In this document: positions 35,085-47,400 of the stretch, in pieces
Layout of the letters: each line of letters starts with the position of its first letter
Numbering within the stretch: position 1 is the first letter of the stretch
Assembly: GCF_002234675.1 (NCBI RefSeq)
Contig: NC_019875.2
Coordinates: 29,261,818 to 29,325,817, forward strand
Source: Oryzias latipes
Lineage: Eukaryota > Chordata > Actinopteri > Beloniformes > Adrianichthyidae
Direction: 5' to 3'
Length of the DNA stretch: 64,000 bases
Made by a program: the position numbers and the translations under genes
Notes under the pieces: model-generated
What the model was told of the DNA's origin: nothing
What the model saw: the letters and a program-made list of their open reading frames with translations, nothing else
The model's database searches: none

Positions 35085-36384
35085 ACAGATAAGTCTGAAA
35101 CATTTTATTTCTTTCAAAACATGAGAGGATTTTATTGATTCTGATAACTTTGTTTGCCAAACTTTAACTGCACGAGAAATCGAGCTTTTTCATCTAAAAC
35201 CATCTCTGCAGCTTCGTCTGCACCACGGAAGTGGCCAAGAATTTGAGGAGTGAAACTGTTCCATGACTTAATTTTCCAAAGCTCATTTATGGGAGTGATG
35301 CTGATAACGACTGCACAGAAAATTCCAACGGAAGGAATTCAAAGCATTATTTCGTTTTGTGAATTTATGACCTGTCAATTTAAAAGCAAAAACCGTTGTA
35401 GGGAGTCTTAAGAAAGCTGTTGATTTTTTTATTTATTGAAACAAAAATTATCCCTTTCTTTTTAAGTAATAGTTTGTGACTGAAACAGTAAAAAGTTATC
35501 AGTGTAAAAAAAAAGGAGTATGTGGGAATTTTAGGACTAATAAAAGTAACTATTTGCTATCGAAACCTGACCTGTTTTCAGCAGAGAAAATCAAATTATT
35601 TTCATTTATTTAATTGAAATTCCAGCAGTATTTTGATGTGACCTTCAGTACCAAAGCTCCCGGAACAAGCTGCATATTATGAGTCTAAGACCAACTTGGA
35701 TTTCTCATGCTTCACTCACTTAAGAGCTTCAGAAAAGTCAAATGTCACCAGAGTGCAGAGACGTCTGTAGGGCAATCACCAAATATGGAGTTTGGGGAAC
35801 ATCTGAGCAACTTCAAAGGAGGAGGGAAAACATTTTGGTTTGAGGGCGATGTGTGTCGTTCTGCAGGACTGAGGGAAAATCATTAAGAGGACCGTGCAGG
35901 ATTTAGTTTAACCTTCCAATTTTGATTTGGAAATTCTGCTTTTCAAAGTGCAAAACGGCTTCTTTTTTGGCAGATAAAGACATTAATGTTGAAGAACAGT
36001 CTCCATAGAAACAGTTTAAATCTGTTTATAGCAGCGTTTGGATGGATGTGGATCTGTAGACAGACTTTTTTGGTTTGTTGGTGAACGTTTTCTCTCAAGC
36101 AAACATCAGAAGGATAAGAAAGTACAACAGTGTGACTTTGGTTTACATGTAGGAAGCATGAAAACAAAGCATGACTCTAAAAATATATATATTTTTTTTA
36201 AAAAGTACATTTGTGTATAACTATTTTGAAGCTGTTATAAAAAGATTTGGATATAATTTACTGGTATTTGCATTAAAATTTCCCTTTAAAGATGAGGCAC
36301 AGCTCCTCCTCAGTCACCACACACATCTATGAGGTTCATGTTGATGATCTACACACTAAAATGACAAACTCTGACCCCGTGCTC

Positions 36385-39300
36385 TCATAGAATGGGGCAG
36401 TATTGGCCGCACCTGAGATGCAGCGAGTCCACAGAGTCTTGTGGCTGCAGGGCTCCCTGCTCGCCACTAGATGTCCCTCTTGGCTGCATGGCAGCTGAGG
36501 ACTCCTCTGGATGCACCTTTCTGTCGGGTATTTTCAACTCTACAGAAGCAAAAGAGGACAGGCTGCCGTTCCTGTTGGCCCAGGTCTTGGTGGTGTCGAC
36601 GGTCGGCGACACCCTGAAGCCTCTACCTTTCACGACACTGGCATCGAGCCTGCCGCTGTGGATGCTGCCGGCGTCATCCAAGAAGGGGTCAGAGTCACTT
36701 CCATGTGGCAAGTTGTAGTACTTGCAACTTAAGGCGCCTGGTTTCGCCATCTCCTCCAGATCGGAGGAGGATATCACTGCGAGCGGGCTGTGCTGGCTTT
36801 TGGAGTAGTGGGGTGGCGAATCCTCACTGGTGTTGTCCTGACCCGTGTCTACGGATGTGCTGTCCAGATTCCCATACATTCCCATTGAGAGGGGAGGGGA
36901 TTTTCTGATCAGGTGGTTCTCCTTCAGGAGCCACCGACCCCGATCAATTAAAACTCCATCGGCTGAGTCTTTATCGGAGGTGACACAAGCGGTTTGTGCG
37001 CTCCGGACGACAACCTCAGCGTCTTCCTTCAGTGAGCTGGCAGCGCTGAAATAAGAGAGATCTTCTCTCAAGGCTTTTGTGTCGGCGTCACCAGGAGACA
37101 AACTGCCTGTGCTTTTTAATGAAGAACTGTTCAAGGCCTCTGAGCTGCTGGGAACAGACACTTTTGACCTGGTCTGCTCCACATTGGTTTCCTCACCGTT
37201 TGCTGAGCGCGAGGAGACCAAAGAGGACTTCTTTGGGGCTTCTCCTCCGCTCTCTGAGGCAATATCGACAGACCCCTGACTTTTGTATCCGCCGCTCTCG
37301 GATGTCTCTGGTCTGTAATCAGACAAATCAGAGGTGAACGGGCTGGGGAGGCATTTCAGACCCTCCTTTTCACCCGTGTGAGTCGTGCTCTGCTTTGTTT
37401 GTACGACCCGAGCATTTTCAGGCTCGATCCGGATGTTTCCCTGAGCGTCACACGTGAATCTGAGAGAACAAGACCGGAGAGCGTAGTTCACAAAGTCAAG
37501 GAGATCCTGAGAGATCTCGACAGGATGGGACGAACTGCTGCTTTTTCTCTCCTCCCCTCCTTCTTTGTCTGTTTCGTGTACAGATTCTACGACTTTGTCA
37601 TCCTCAACCTGGCCGTCCGTGGAAAAATTGGTTGGAGATTCTGTCATGTTCTCGGCAAGTCCTTCCTCCACGTTACTTCTGCTCTGCTTCAGCCCTGAAG
37701 CATCTTTTAATTCACTTGTGTCCTCGTCATTTTCGGCAGAACTCAGAGGATCTTCCTCTTCTTTTGTTTGGTCCTTTGGTTGATGGTCCAGCTGCCTCAA
37801 ACTCTCATTCTCTTCTTCGTCTTCGTTGCTGTTTCTCTCTTCTTCATCTTCACTCTGCTCTGAAGTTGTATCCTCTTCTGCCTCCAGATTATCATCCATT
37901 TCTTCCTCTTCCACTCCTTCCATGCCACCTTCACCTTCATCATGTTTTTCTTCTTCCAAAACTTTTTCAGTATATTTTCTTTCTTCTTTCTCATTTTCTT
38001 CACTGGTTTCCTCACTAACCACCTCTGAGAACTGTCCCTTCTCTTCTTCTTCTGTGTGTCCTTCATCTACCTCCTCGGTATCTTCTTCCTCCTCAACCCT
38101 TTCCTCAACTGCATCTGCCTTATTCTCCTTTTCTTTCTCTTTATCAACATCCTCATCAATACTCCCCAATTCCTCACCGTTTGCCTCCTCTTCCTCCTCT
38201 TGTCCCTCTTGCACATCTTCATGATCCTCTCCCCCAGAGTTTCTTTCCTCTTCCTCCTCTTCAGCTGTCTCCACAGCGCCCTCTCTCTCATCTGTATCCT
38301 CAGTTCTATCTGAATTTCCTGTTTCCTCGTTTGCTATTTCCTTATCTGTGCCTAAGCTTTCTTCTTCCTTAAACTCCTCCCTCGTTTCCTCTTCACCTGG
38401 TATTTCCTCATCCTCTGGCTCCTCCTCCTCCAGTTTCTCAACTGACGTTTGGTCACTTTCTCTGGTCTGATTCACTTGCTGATCATTCCTTCCTCCCGTG
38501 TCTTTCTCCTCTTCTTCATCTTCCCGCTCCTCCCACTCCTCTTCCTCAGCATCTGCCTCTGATGAACATTCGTCCTTTTCCACATTTTCCTTGCCTTCGC
38601 ATTCAGATTGGTGCTTTTCTGCCTCGTCTTTGCGTTCCATGCCCTCCTTTGTCGCCTCAGTTAGATCCTCAGAAACCTCAGTTAAACGTTGAACTTCCTC
38701 CTTGCTTTCGCTGACAAACATCTCCACGTCTTCCTCTGAGTCTGACTGGTTTTTGACCGTTTCCACGTACGTGCTCTCCTCGACCGGGTAGAAACTTTTA
38801 ATGGTTGAAGATATCTGTTCTCTGAGGTCTTCTGGCATGTGCATTTCCTCCATCAGCTCATCGATGGCCTGATGCTGATCCTCGAAGATGTCTCCCCCCT
38901 CAGAGACGACGTCCAGAGCAAATTCTGTTTCGGAGATTTTGGGGGAAAGCGGTTCACTTTCAAGCCTTTCCCTCAGAATCTGGAAGTCCTTCCAGCGCTC
39001 CCTGAGGTGAGAAGACGCTGTGCTCTGCAAATCTGTCAGACTCGCCCTTTGCTCCTCTTCGTCTTCAATGTTGGAGATGTGCTGCAGGGATTCCAGCATC
39101 AGCAGGGCCTCTGGGGCTTCAGACGGCTTGCTCTCTCCTGCTGCTGAGCCTGTTAGGTTTTCTCTGAGCGTCATCACTGACAAGAAGGAAAGGAAGGCCT
39201 TGCATGACGAGCCGAACACTGACGCCACCTGTGTTGAGAAGTTAGGAGTGCTGCTGGAGGTGTGCAGAGCCGGCGTTGAGTTGCTGGTGGACGATCTTCT

Positions 39301-41417
39301 GATGCACTGAATCGATGAGCAAAGCTGTCGAAGGACAGGTTTGATCTTCTCTTTGGGACTCAAAAGGTGAGATGATGACGCTTCGCTGCCGTCTGGGCCG
39401 ATGACGTCAGCAGATTTGTGCGACCTCAACCTGTTCTCCTGGTTTGCCGGCTCAGCTCTGATACTCGGCATTGAAACGCACAAACCCAGGGTTCTACGTT
39501 CTCCGTGAAGCAGAGCTGCTCCTTCATGGGAAAGAGGAACCGACAGACATGAAGATGACTTCTTCAAAGAGTCTTGGAAAACAGCCTGGCTCTCGTTAGT
39601 TTCGTCTGATTCGGAATCCGCTCCTATCTTGAAGATAACTTTTGCATGAGGTTCTGGTCCAGCTGCTTCCTCTGCGCACGGCACCTGATCTGGGCTGACG
39701 TTCTCCAACCAGTTCTCCACATACTGGTGGACTTCTGAAGGAGATGGATTAAGGGAAGGCCTTGAACTGCACTCGCTCTGCTGTGAGGAGGATTTGGGTG
39801 CAGACAGTTTATATTCGATCATTGATTTTGGTTTGCTGAGGGACTTTTTGCCTGAAAAAGCCTTTTTTGTTTCTAAAATGTCCGACATTTTCTTCTTCAT
39901 TTGGGGCCTTGCAGTGGGTGTGTCTATGTTGTGGCCGTTCTCCTTGGCAGGTGGTTTCTTTGTGCTTGGACTCTTTGATGAGGTTCTTCTGAGGTTGCCG
40001 GAGCTCGGGGATGCGGTTGATTCCTTCGTGGGGCGTTTTTGTTGAACTGATTTGGTGGAATGGGGCGTTTCCGCTGTTTTGTTCTTCAGTCCATTTTTCA
40101 GAGTCTCCACTGAGTTCAGACTCTTCCTTCCAGCGCTGGCGTCACTGCTACCTTTGTCTGGGGATGACCGCTTGCTACGCTTTGAGGGGCTCATCGTTCT
40201 GCGATTCAGTTTTTTATCCGTGCTGCTCGTTGAAGTCGAACTTCCAACTGTTTTCTTCTTGGTGCTTTTGGCCGGGTTTTCCTCCAGATCTTCAGCTTGT
40301 GCTTGAATCTCTGCATTGTTTGGAGCCTGATGTGTCAGACATTCTGGCTCAGATGACAGTGACAGCATTTCTTCTTTTTGCCTTAGCAGTGAGTCACTGG
40401 TGGGGGGCTGCCAGTTGCAATCTATGTCACAGTCATTGTTGGAGGAGAGAGACCTGGAGTCTGGGGAGGGCTTGCCTTCAGACTCCAGAGGGGACTCGTG
40501 TAAAGAAGCCCCATCTGCACTGTATTCTTCATTTGCCAAGTAGTTGTCGTAGCAGCTTTGAGTTTCATAGATGTGCATCACAGTTTCTGTGACGTCGTTC
40601 GGGACTCGGGGGACCTCGGATCCTCCTGACGACCTGATGGAGGTGGGTGGGTTCCTCCCTCCCGCAGAGGCAGTTTTCCGCGGTTTGGGGATGGGTTTGT
40701 TGCTGCTGCTGTGTCTGACAACGCAGTAACCCTCAGTCGTCTCTCCATCTGCTGTCCTCTCCATGTAGGAATAGTGTCCCATCATGCTCTCCTGAAAGCT
40801 GTTCTCTGTAACCATCTTCACGCTCTCCACAGAGGTTTTCTTGTTTACACGTCGAGGACCGGGCGTAGACGTGCGCTTGAAGCTGGCTTTTGCTTTCCCC
40901 AGAGCTGCTGAAGCGTCACCAGCAAAGCCCACGCCTCTTCCAGCTCCACCTTGGTAATTCTCCTCTTTGGTTTCATCCTCTTGAATATTTGAGGAGTCTT
41001 TGGCAACAGTGTGGTTGGAGTCAGGAGAGCTGTTGCCTGACTCTGAAGCAGAGGCACAAACTTTCCTCCTGCTAAGGCTGGAGCGGCTGACCGTGGTGGT
41101 CCAGTGGAGCATCTCCTCCTCCTTGATGGTCAGATGAACCTTCATCTCCACAGTCATGCTGCCATCTTGATTCACGCGGAATGACTTCTCGATGTCATCC
41201 TCGTGTGGTATGATGCAGGACGGATGCTCGGCATCTTTTTGACACGTCTCCACGGGCGTGGGACACTGGTGAGCCTCAGTTTCATCCGAGCCGTGGCGCC
41301 GCTGGAACCCGTTCACGCCGCCATTCCGAGAGTTTTGGATCTGGTTGATTATGTATCGCTCCGATGACAAGGAGAAGTTTTTTGAGCCTCTTCCACTTGT
41401 AAGAGATTTCTTCTTCT
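36385..41417 (-). CDS. rp1: rp1 exon 4, the large last coding exon
   Basis: A 5033 bp exon after the acceptor TTATCTTCAG (AG at 41418-41419) encodes residue 294 to the stop. The first codons read KKKSLTSGRGS and then the TTG at 41370, which is internal and not a start. The giant last exon is typical of RP1. The Glu-rich part corresponds to 37700-38700, where the plus strand is almost pure TCC/TTC. Confidence 0.95.
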
Positions 41418-44400
41418 CTGAAGATAAAGGTCGGAGAAGCGTGGAATGAAAACAGAAAAAGAAATTATGTTAAACATGGTCAAAATAACTAAAATTGTGA
41501 TCAATTCCTTTCAAATTAATGAGTAACCTTCTGGTGCAAAGAGGTCACTGCAGTGGACAGTTTCTAAAAACTCCCTCTCTCTTTAATTGGTTTCTGCAGA
41601 GAAACTGTACATCAGTCACTGAAGTGCTCTCCGCTGCCAAACGCCATTGAGTTCAATTCAGTGGTGAGTCGGTGTAACTGCATATCAATTTATATTTATT
41701 TTATTTATTTTATCAGCCTCCCCTGTTTCCAACTCTGGCATATCCTGTTAATTTTTCTATACTAAAAGAGCATCACTAACTAAAAGAAAAAGATGAAAGA
41801 GAATAGTATTTGTTTGAGAAACAAAAGGTAGAAAATTAGAATAAACTAAGCGTCCAATGTCCCCAAATCATGTGAATGTTTCACTGTTGTTGTGACACAC
41901 TGGAGATGTTTGTAACTTTGATTTAAAAAATCACAGTTTTGAAAACAAAAACACTTCAGAATAAAATTTTGACCTGGCGACTTCCATTCATGCGTCAAAG
42001 GGTGAAATAAAAATAGATGATAGATCACTTATTCAACTCTAAAATGAAACAATGTAATGTCTTTTGATTCAATTAAGCTGGCAAACGCTGTCTTATGAAC
42101 AAATGGGGGGGGGGGGGTATGCTGAATTCATTCATATTTACTGTAATGTCCTCTAGTAAAAAGGTTGAAGACTCATTGATGTGAGTTTTACCTGAACGCA
42201 TCATCACATCATCAACCAATAAAAGTGATTTTTCCTCTGCTTCTGAAAAAACAAATTCGTTTTAGATACATCTAAATAGCCCAAACAGACTTTTCTAACT
42301 AAATACAATTCAAAGACTGAAAAACTGCTTCTTTGGCTCCTGTGGATCAGATTTATGGCGCCAAAGCTGATGGTTTATTTCAGAATGGAAGGCTAGTCAC
42401 AAGATCATAGTTGTGTGATTTTGTATGAGGCAAAAAATAAATTAGACATAGAAATATGTCAATAGAAAAAATATTCAAAGCAGATTTGTCCCGTTCTTTG
42501 TCCTTTCCGTTTGCCAGATCAAATGTTTGCAGTTTAGAGCGTCAGCTGTGAATAAATTCAAGGAAGCTGAAAATGTAAGAAAATAAATAATTAATTTTGT
42601 TTTAACACGTGAAAACAAAAAGATAACTGAAAAGGTTTCAGTTAAAGCGATTAGTTTTACCTTTTCATTAAACATATCAAAACAAAAGCTGTTGCTTCAA
42701 TTTAAAAAAAATGCAAACATTTTCCAAAAGCCTGTTTAAGGTTGTAAAGCCTTCACTCACAGCAAAACATCACAATAAAAGAATACCTTGTTTTTAAATC
42801 CATAAAACAAAGCAGACATTTTATTCCTTGTCTCTAAAGGATCTGTTCTTTGGATTTGTTCTTACTTTGAGTTTTTTTTCTTTTTCTCTGTTCACTCCTT
42901 TCAAATTATTTTTTAAATAAAGTTAAGAATCAGATACTGCAGATTTGGTTTAATGTTTTTAGTTTGCTTTATTATTCAGTGTTCCAAGTGGGTCTGTGTG
43001 TGGTTCTTGTACCTGTCAGTGGGAGGTAACACTTACGGATTTTGGCCTGCTGTGTTGCTGGTTCCACCGTTTCCACGTACAGGACTTGAGCCGCCTGACT
43101 CGTTCTTTGGAAGCGAAAACCTCCTAATTTGAAAGCTTCTTTGCCTGCAGCCACAACGACTCCAGAGCAGAGAATGAGAGCAGCCAGACCATCCACCTGA
43201 AAAAAGGAGGACAGAAAATGACCCTTCTTACTTTAAAACCTACGTTTTATAGACTCCTTTGCCTTTAAGAACAGGTAGTGAACGTTATCCGCCTGGTCAC
43301 CCGCTGAGTTTGTGGAGCAATGCAAGATTAAAGCGGTAACTCAGTGGGTGGAGTTTTTCTTCTCTTCTGGGAATACTTTGGCTGAACACAAGAAGTTAGC
43401 AGCAGCATCCTTCAGTGAACTCTGCGTGAAATGACCTTTAAGTGAAGCTGTTGTTATCTATGGAGTGATATTTATGCCACCATGTTGCACATAAATATTT
43501 GCTTTCACATTTTTTTTTTGGTTTCAAAATTTTTTGTTTTGCTTTAAAAATCTTTATATTTCCATTTTTTTTTTGCTTTCAAATTTTATTTGTGCCTTCA
43601 AAAAATGTTTTTGCGTTTGCAACACAAATGTTTTCGTATCCGCTGTGTCTCATCTTGCTTTTTTTTTCTATCTTTTTTTTTTATCGCACAAGTTTACGTT
43701 TAGCGTGACATAGCTGCCATCAAACAGCCTGCTGATTAGTCAAGATTCTAACCAATCAGGTGTCTCTGTCTCATAGAACAGAGAAATAATAATAAAATAA
43801 TAATCAATCAATCAATCAATAAATAAAGTATAAATTATTTTTAAAATGATTAAAAATGAAAATTTCTTCAGCCAAAGAGACTAAATCAAGGGTAAAAAGA
43901 GCTGGTTGCAGACACCATGTTAGATGAATGTGTCTGGACCAATCAGCAGCTGCTTGAAGGCAGCTTTATGGAGTTAATTCAGTCTCAATAATCAGAAATG
44001 CACACAACCGGTTTTACAAATGCACACGCTCCGATTCACAAATGTCATTTTATGCAAACGTGAAAAATAAATTCGGAAATACACACCCTGTGTTTCACAA
44101 ACACACAGATTGTGTTTCACACATGCACACTAAATGTTTTACAAATGCACAATAAGTGTTTCTCACAAATGTGCACACTGTATTTCACAAAAACATTTTA
44201 GAAATTCACAATAAATGTATCAGAAATGCACAGTAAGTGCTTCACAAACGTGATTTTTAGTTACACATGTGATGTGAACTCACAGATCATTCGAACTGCT
44301 GACTGTGCATTCAAAATCCCGTTCTCGTTTGTGAATCTCCCCGTGTGTGTGAGAGATTTTTCTACGGTGAATATTGAGACTCATCTGACGGAGCGGGTCA

Positions 44401-47400
44401 ACTAATGTCACCATTGGCTAGTGAATCTGTCAATCAAACTCATCGGCAAAGCAGGCGGGTTCGCTTTTAACCAATCGAATGGCCCCTTACACTTCTCACT
44501 TTCAAAGTGACGAGGGAGGGAGCTGTTCAGCACAGCAGTTGAAAGGACGCGGGCGGCAAACATGGCGGAGAGGTCTTCTGAACGGGATCAGTCTCAGCCC
44601 GTAAGTAATGCACTTATTTGATCATTCCCTCGTTGTGCGTCCTGTAATGTTATTGAATACTAAGTTGAAGTGTTCTCCTTTGCCAAGTGACATGTGTGAA
44701 TGCTTTATGAACACTGCAGCCGAGTCGTTTGCAGAGTACCCCCACCGCAAATTAGCTTAGCTTTGTTTTGCTTAGCCTGTGCAAGTTGTGTCTGCCTGTG
44801 AGTGTGAGTGAAGTTTAAGCCGGTGTCGGTTCAAGCTAGCGTCTATAGCCAATGATCTGTAGGTTCTTAACATGATTCATAAGGAACTAAGGGGAAAAGC
44901 ATGCCGGATTTACAGCAGCAAAGAAAGTTTAATAAAAAGTATTGATTTGGAGACGGCGATTTGTTTAAACACTGATGCTATGCTATGCTAACTAGCTAGT
45001 TGTTCCGTGTGCTGCCTTTATGTAAACGCGATCCGGGTTAAAGTTAGACACAGCATTTTCACAACCCAGACTTTAAGACGGGGTGGACTGTGCAACAAAG
45101 TTAATTCATATGACATTCATGAAAACGGCATTTTTTAAATATAACAGACGTGAATCCACTGTTGAATGAAAGAAGCCTCATTAAGTTTCTAACGTTAGAA
45201 CCCGTATTGTGCTGAAAAGCCCTGTGAGATTGTGTCAGAGTGACAGCCACTAAAATCCCCGTATCTTTACTTCCAATGACGTAATGACAAGAATCCCAAA
45301 CATTATGTTTTTAGGCTGTTTTGTAGTCTATAAGTAGTCACAGAAAGGGTGGATGGGAGAAATCTGCTGTCAAAAGTGATTAGAGTAGAAGTTACTGTAA
45401 GTATTACACACAGGCTTCCTGTGATCAGAGTCTTGTCTCTGATTTTTTTAAAGGTGTTCTTTACTACAAGCTCAAGTAATCATAGCAAGAGTGTTTTAAA
45501 AAAATTCCCCTTTCATATATTTGAAAATTATGTAATTTAAGATCAGACAGCTAAATGATCTAATCCATGTTTGTTGTGTTTTTATTTATTCTCTAGGAAT
45601 TACTGAAGCGTGACAGCGTGACAATCTTTTGTTCCTTGTGCCATCAGGCAATACAACTCTCTGGCAGGGCATCTTACAAGTAATTTCTTTTAATTTTACC
45701 CACTGATTTTCCAATTATTTACCTTTTTTTATCAATCTTTTTATTTTGTGATATTTCTATTTGTAATGCATGTGTGTTTATGTGTTTTTTTAAGATGGCC
45801 ATTTTAAAAAATTTTCCTCAGGGATTATTAAATACCCTTCTATTCTATTCTATTTCATATTTTATCATCCTGTTGTATTACTGTTTTACCTGTCAATTGG
45901 GAATTTAGCATTTTTGCCGCCGTAAACATCTGTCAGTTGAAAGTATTTGTACTTGTATTCCATGTATCCTGTACCTGAAGATAGCAGAGAACAACTGTGC
46001 AGACACCCACTTGGCCTTCTTCAGTGACGCTGTGAACGTTTATGGCTTTCCTCTGAGGTATTCATGTCATTCATAAAGAAATATTTTATTCACATATCAG
46101 GCAGTATAAGTACTTGGTTATTTGTACAAAAATAAAATTACTTTTTTTAGACTCCTCTCCATAAACAAAGGCAACTCTAAAACTCTTTCCCCTCATGAAT
46201 AACATTTTACCCCCCCTTAACAGTCTCTCTCACCTCATTTTTTCCCCAGTGATACATGTAACCCACTCCTGGAATTTTTTTAACCTAGAAATTCTACTTA
46301 TTGGCATCATACATAAGAACATTACATTTTAAACTGATGTGTACCGTATTGGCGATGCATTTGTAATTATGTGTTTGAGACATGATTTTCATGTTATTGT
46401 CAGGGTGAGAGGAGATCACGGAGGAGAAAATGTGGGCATAGCCGAGTTAATGCTCACAGTACGTACAACTGACACAAACGGCTTCATTGTGGGAAAAGTG
46501 TACACACAATCAACGGTGAGTTGAACCTAGTTTTAGAAGCTTTAATATATACACAGGGCTCCAGACTGCGTCCATTTGGTCGCATTTTGCGACCAAAATT
46601 TGAGAGTGTGCGACTGAATTTTACACCCAGTCGCACATGTGCTACCAGTAAATTTGCCTCCTCCACCCTCCGTATTTTTTATACATTAAACATGAAAGGA
46701 GCACGTCAGTGATCGATGAAATGAGAGATGAAATCATCAATGAGACGCGAGCGCACACGCACGCAGGCAGACACACACACTCGCGCGAATACTCATGAGA
46801 CTGGAGCACACGCGAGCACACGCGAGCACACACTCGCGTTTCATTGAGTGATGCCTGAGGCGGCCAATGCGTCTGAGAAGAATAGGGAAAGTCACTGCAA
46901 GTGGCTAAAATATGTGGAGGGGCGGGGCCTAGAGATAATCGAGCGCGCGTAAACATCCGTGGGAAGGAAACGGAGACAAATATCATCACAACCTGATATG
47001 TGCGTCTGAGCTATGAGCAAGCGAACTATTGATTCGTTCTTCCGACCTGCAGCTAGTGTACCAGTGACAGAGTGTACAGCAGGGGTCTCAAACTCGCATG
47101 AAGTCGAAGCTGCAGCGAGACTGAAAGAGACCAGGAATTAGTTGTCCTTAACATTCAATTTCGTTTTAATATGCCTCTCCCCCTAAGTATGAACTGTGAT
47201 ATTACATCTTTTATAATTATTTTAATGTTTTGTAATGGATGTAGCCTTTTTTTAATCAGTTGGTATTTTAAATTATTTTAATTGATCAGTGAACTACAAA
47301 AAACCCATCAGGACGCATGTCCCATAATGCATTGTTTTGTAGTCTGTAGGGCAGCTTTTAGTCAGTTCAATACTAAATTTCCAGCTGCGTTCGCTCTGAT

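Larger units (their letters stand above)
33426..36384. other. Intergenic, rp1 3' side
   Basis: No gene recognised. Contains (CTTAT)n at 34669-34710, a short fish repeat remnant ('CCCCGTGACCCCGACAGGGA') at 34715-34790, and a run of 26 C at 35059-35084. Minus-strand AATAAA signals occur near 35605 and 35433 and could serve rp1, but neither is close to the stop codon. Confidence 0.5.

Noticed and set aside
40011-40592. 193-codon plus-strand frame
   Set aside because: Antisense of rp1 exon 4. The many plus-strand frames from 36.4 to 41.1 kb have the same origin.
41368-41370. TTG at 41370 as a start of rp1
   Set aside because: Internal Leu codon. The frame continues upstream to a good acceptor and joins exon 3 in phase.
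45597-45679. Second exon of the integrase gene (ELLKRDSVTIFC…)
   Set aside because: From about 45617 it matches a LINE C-terminal/3' piece also found at 52709-52760. Only the first 20 bases could be original.
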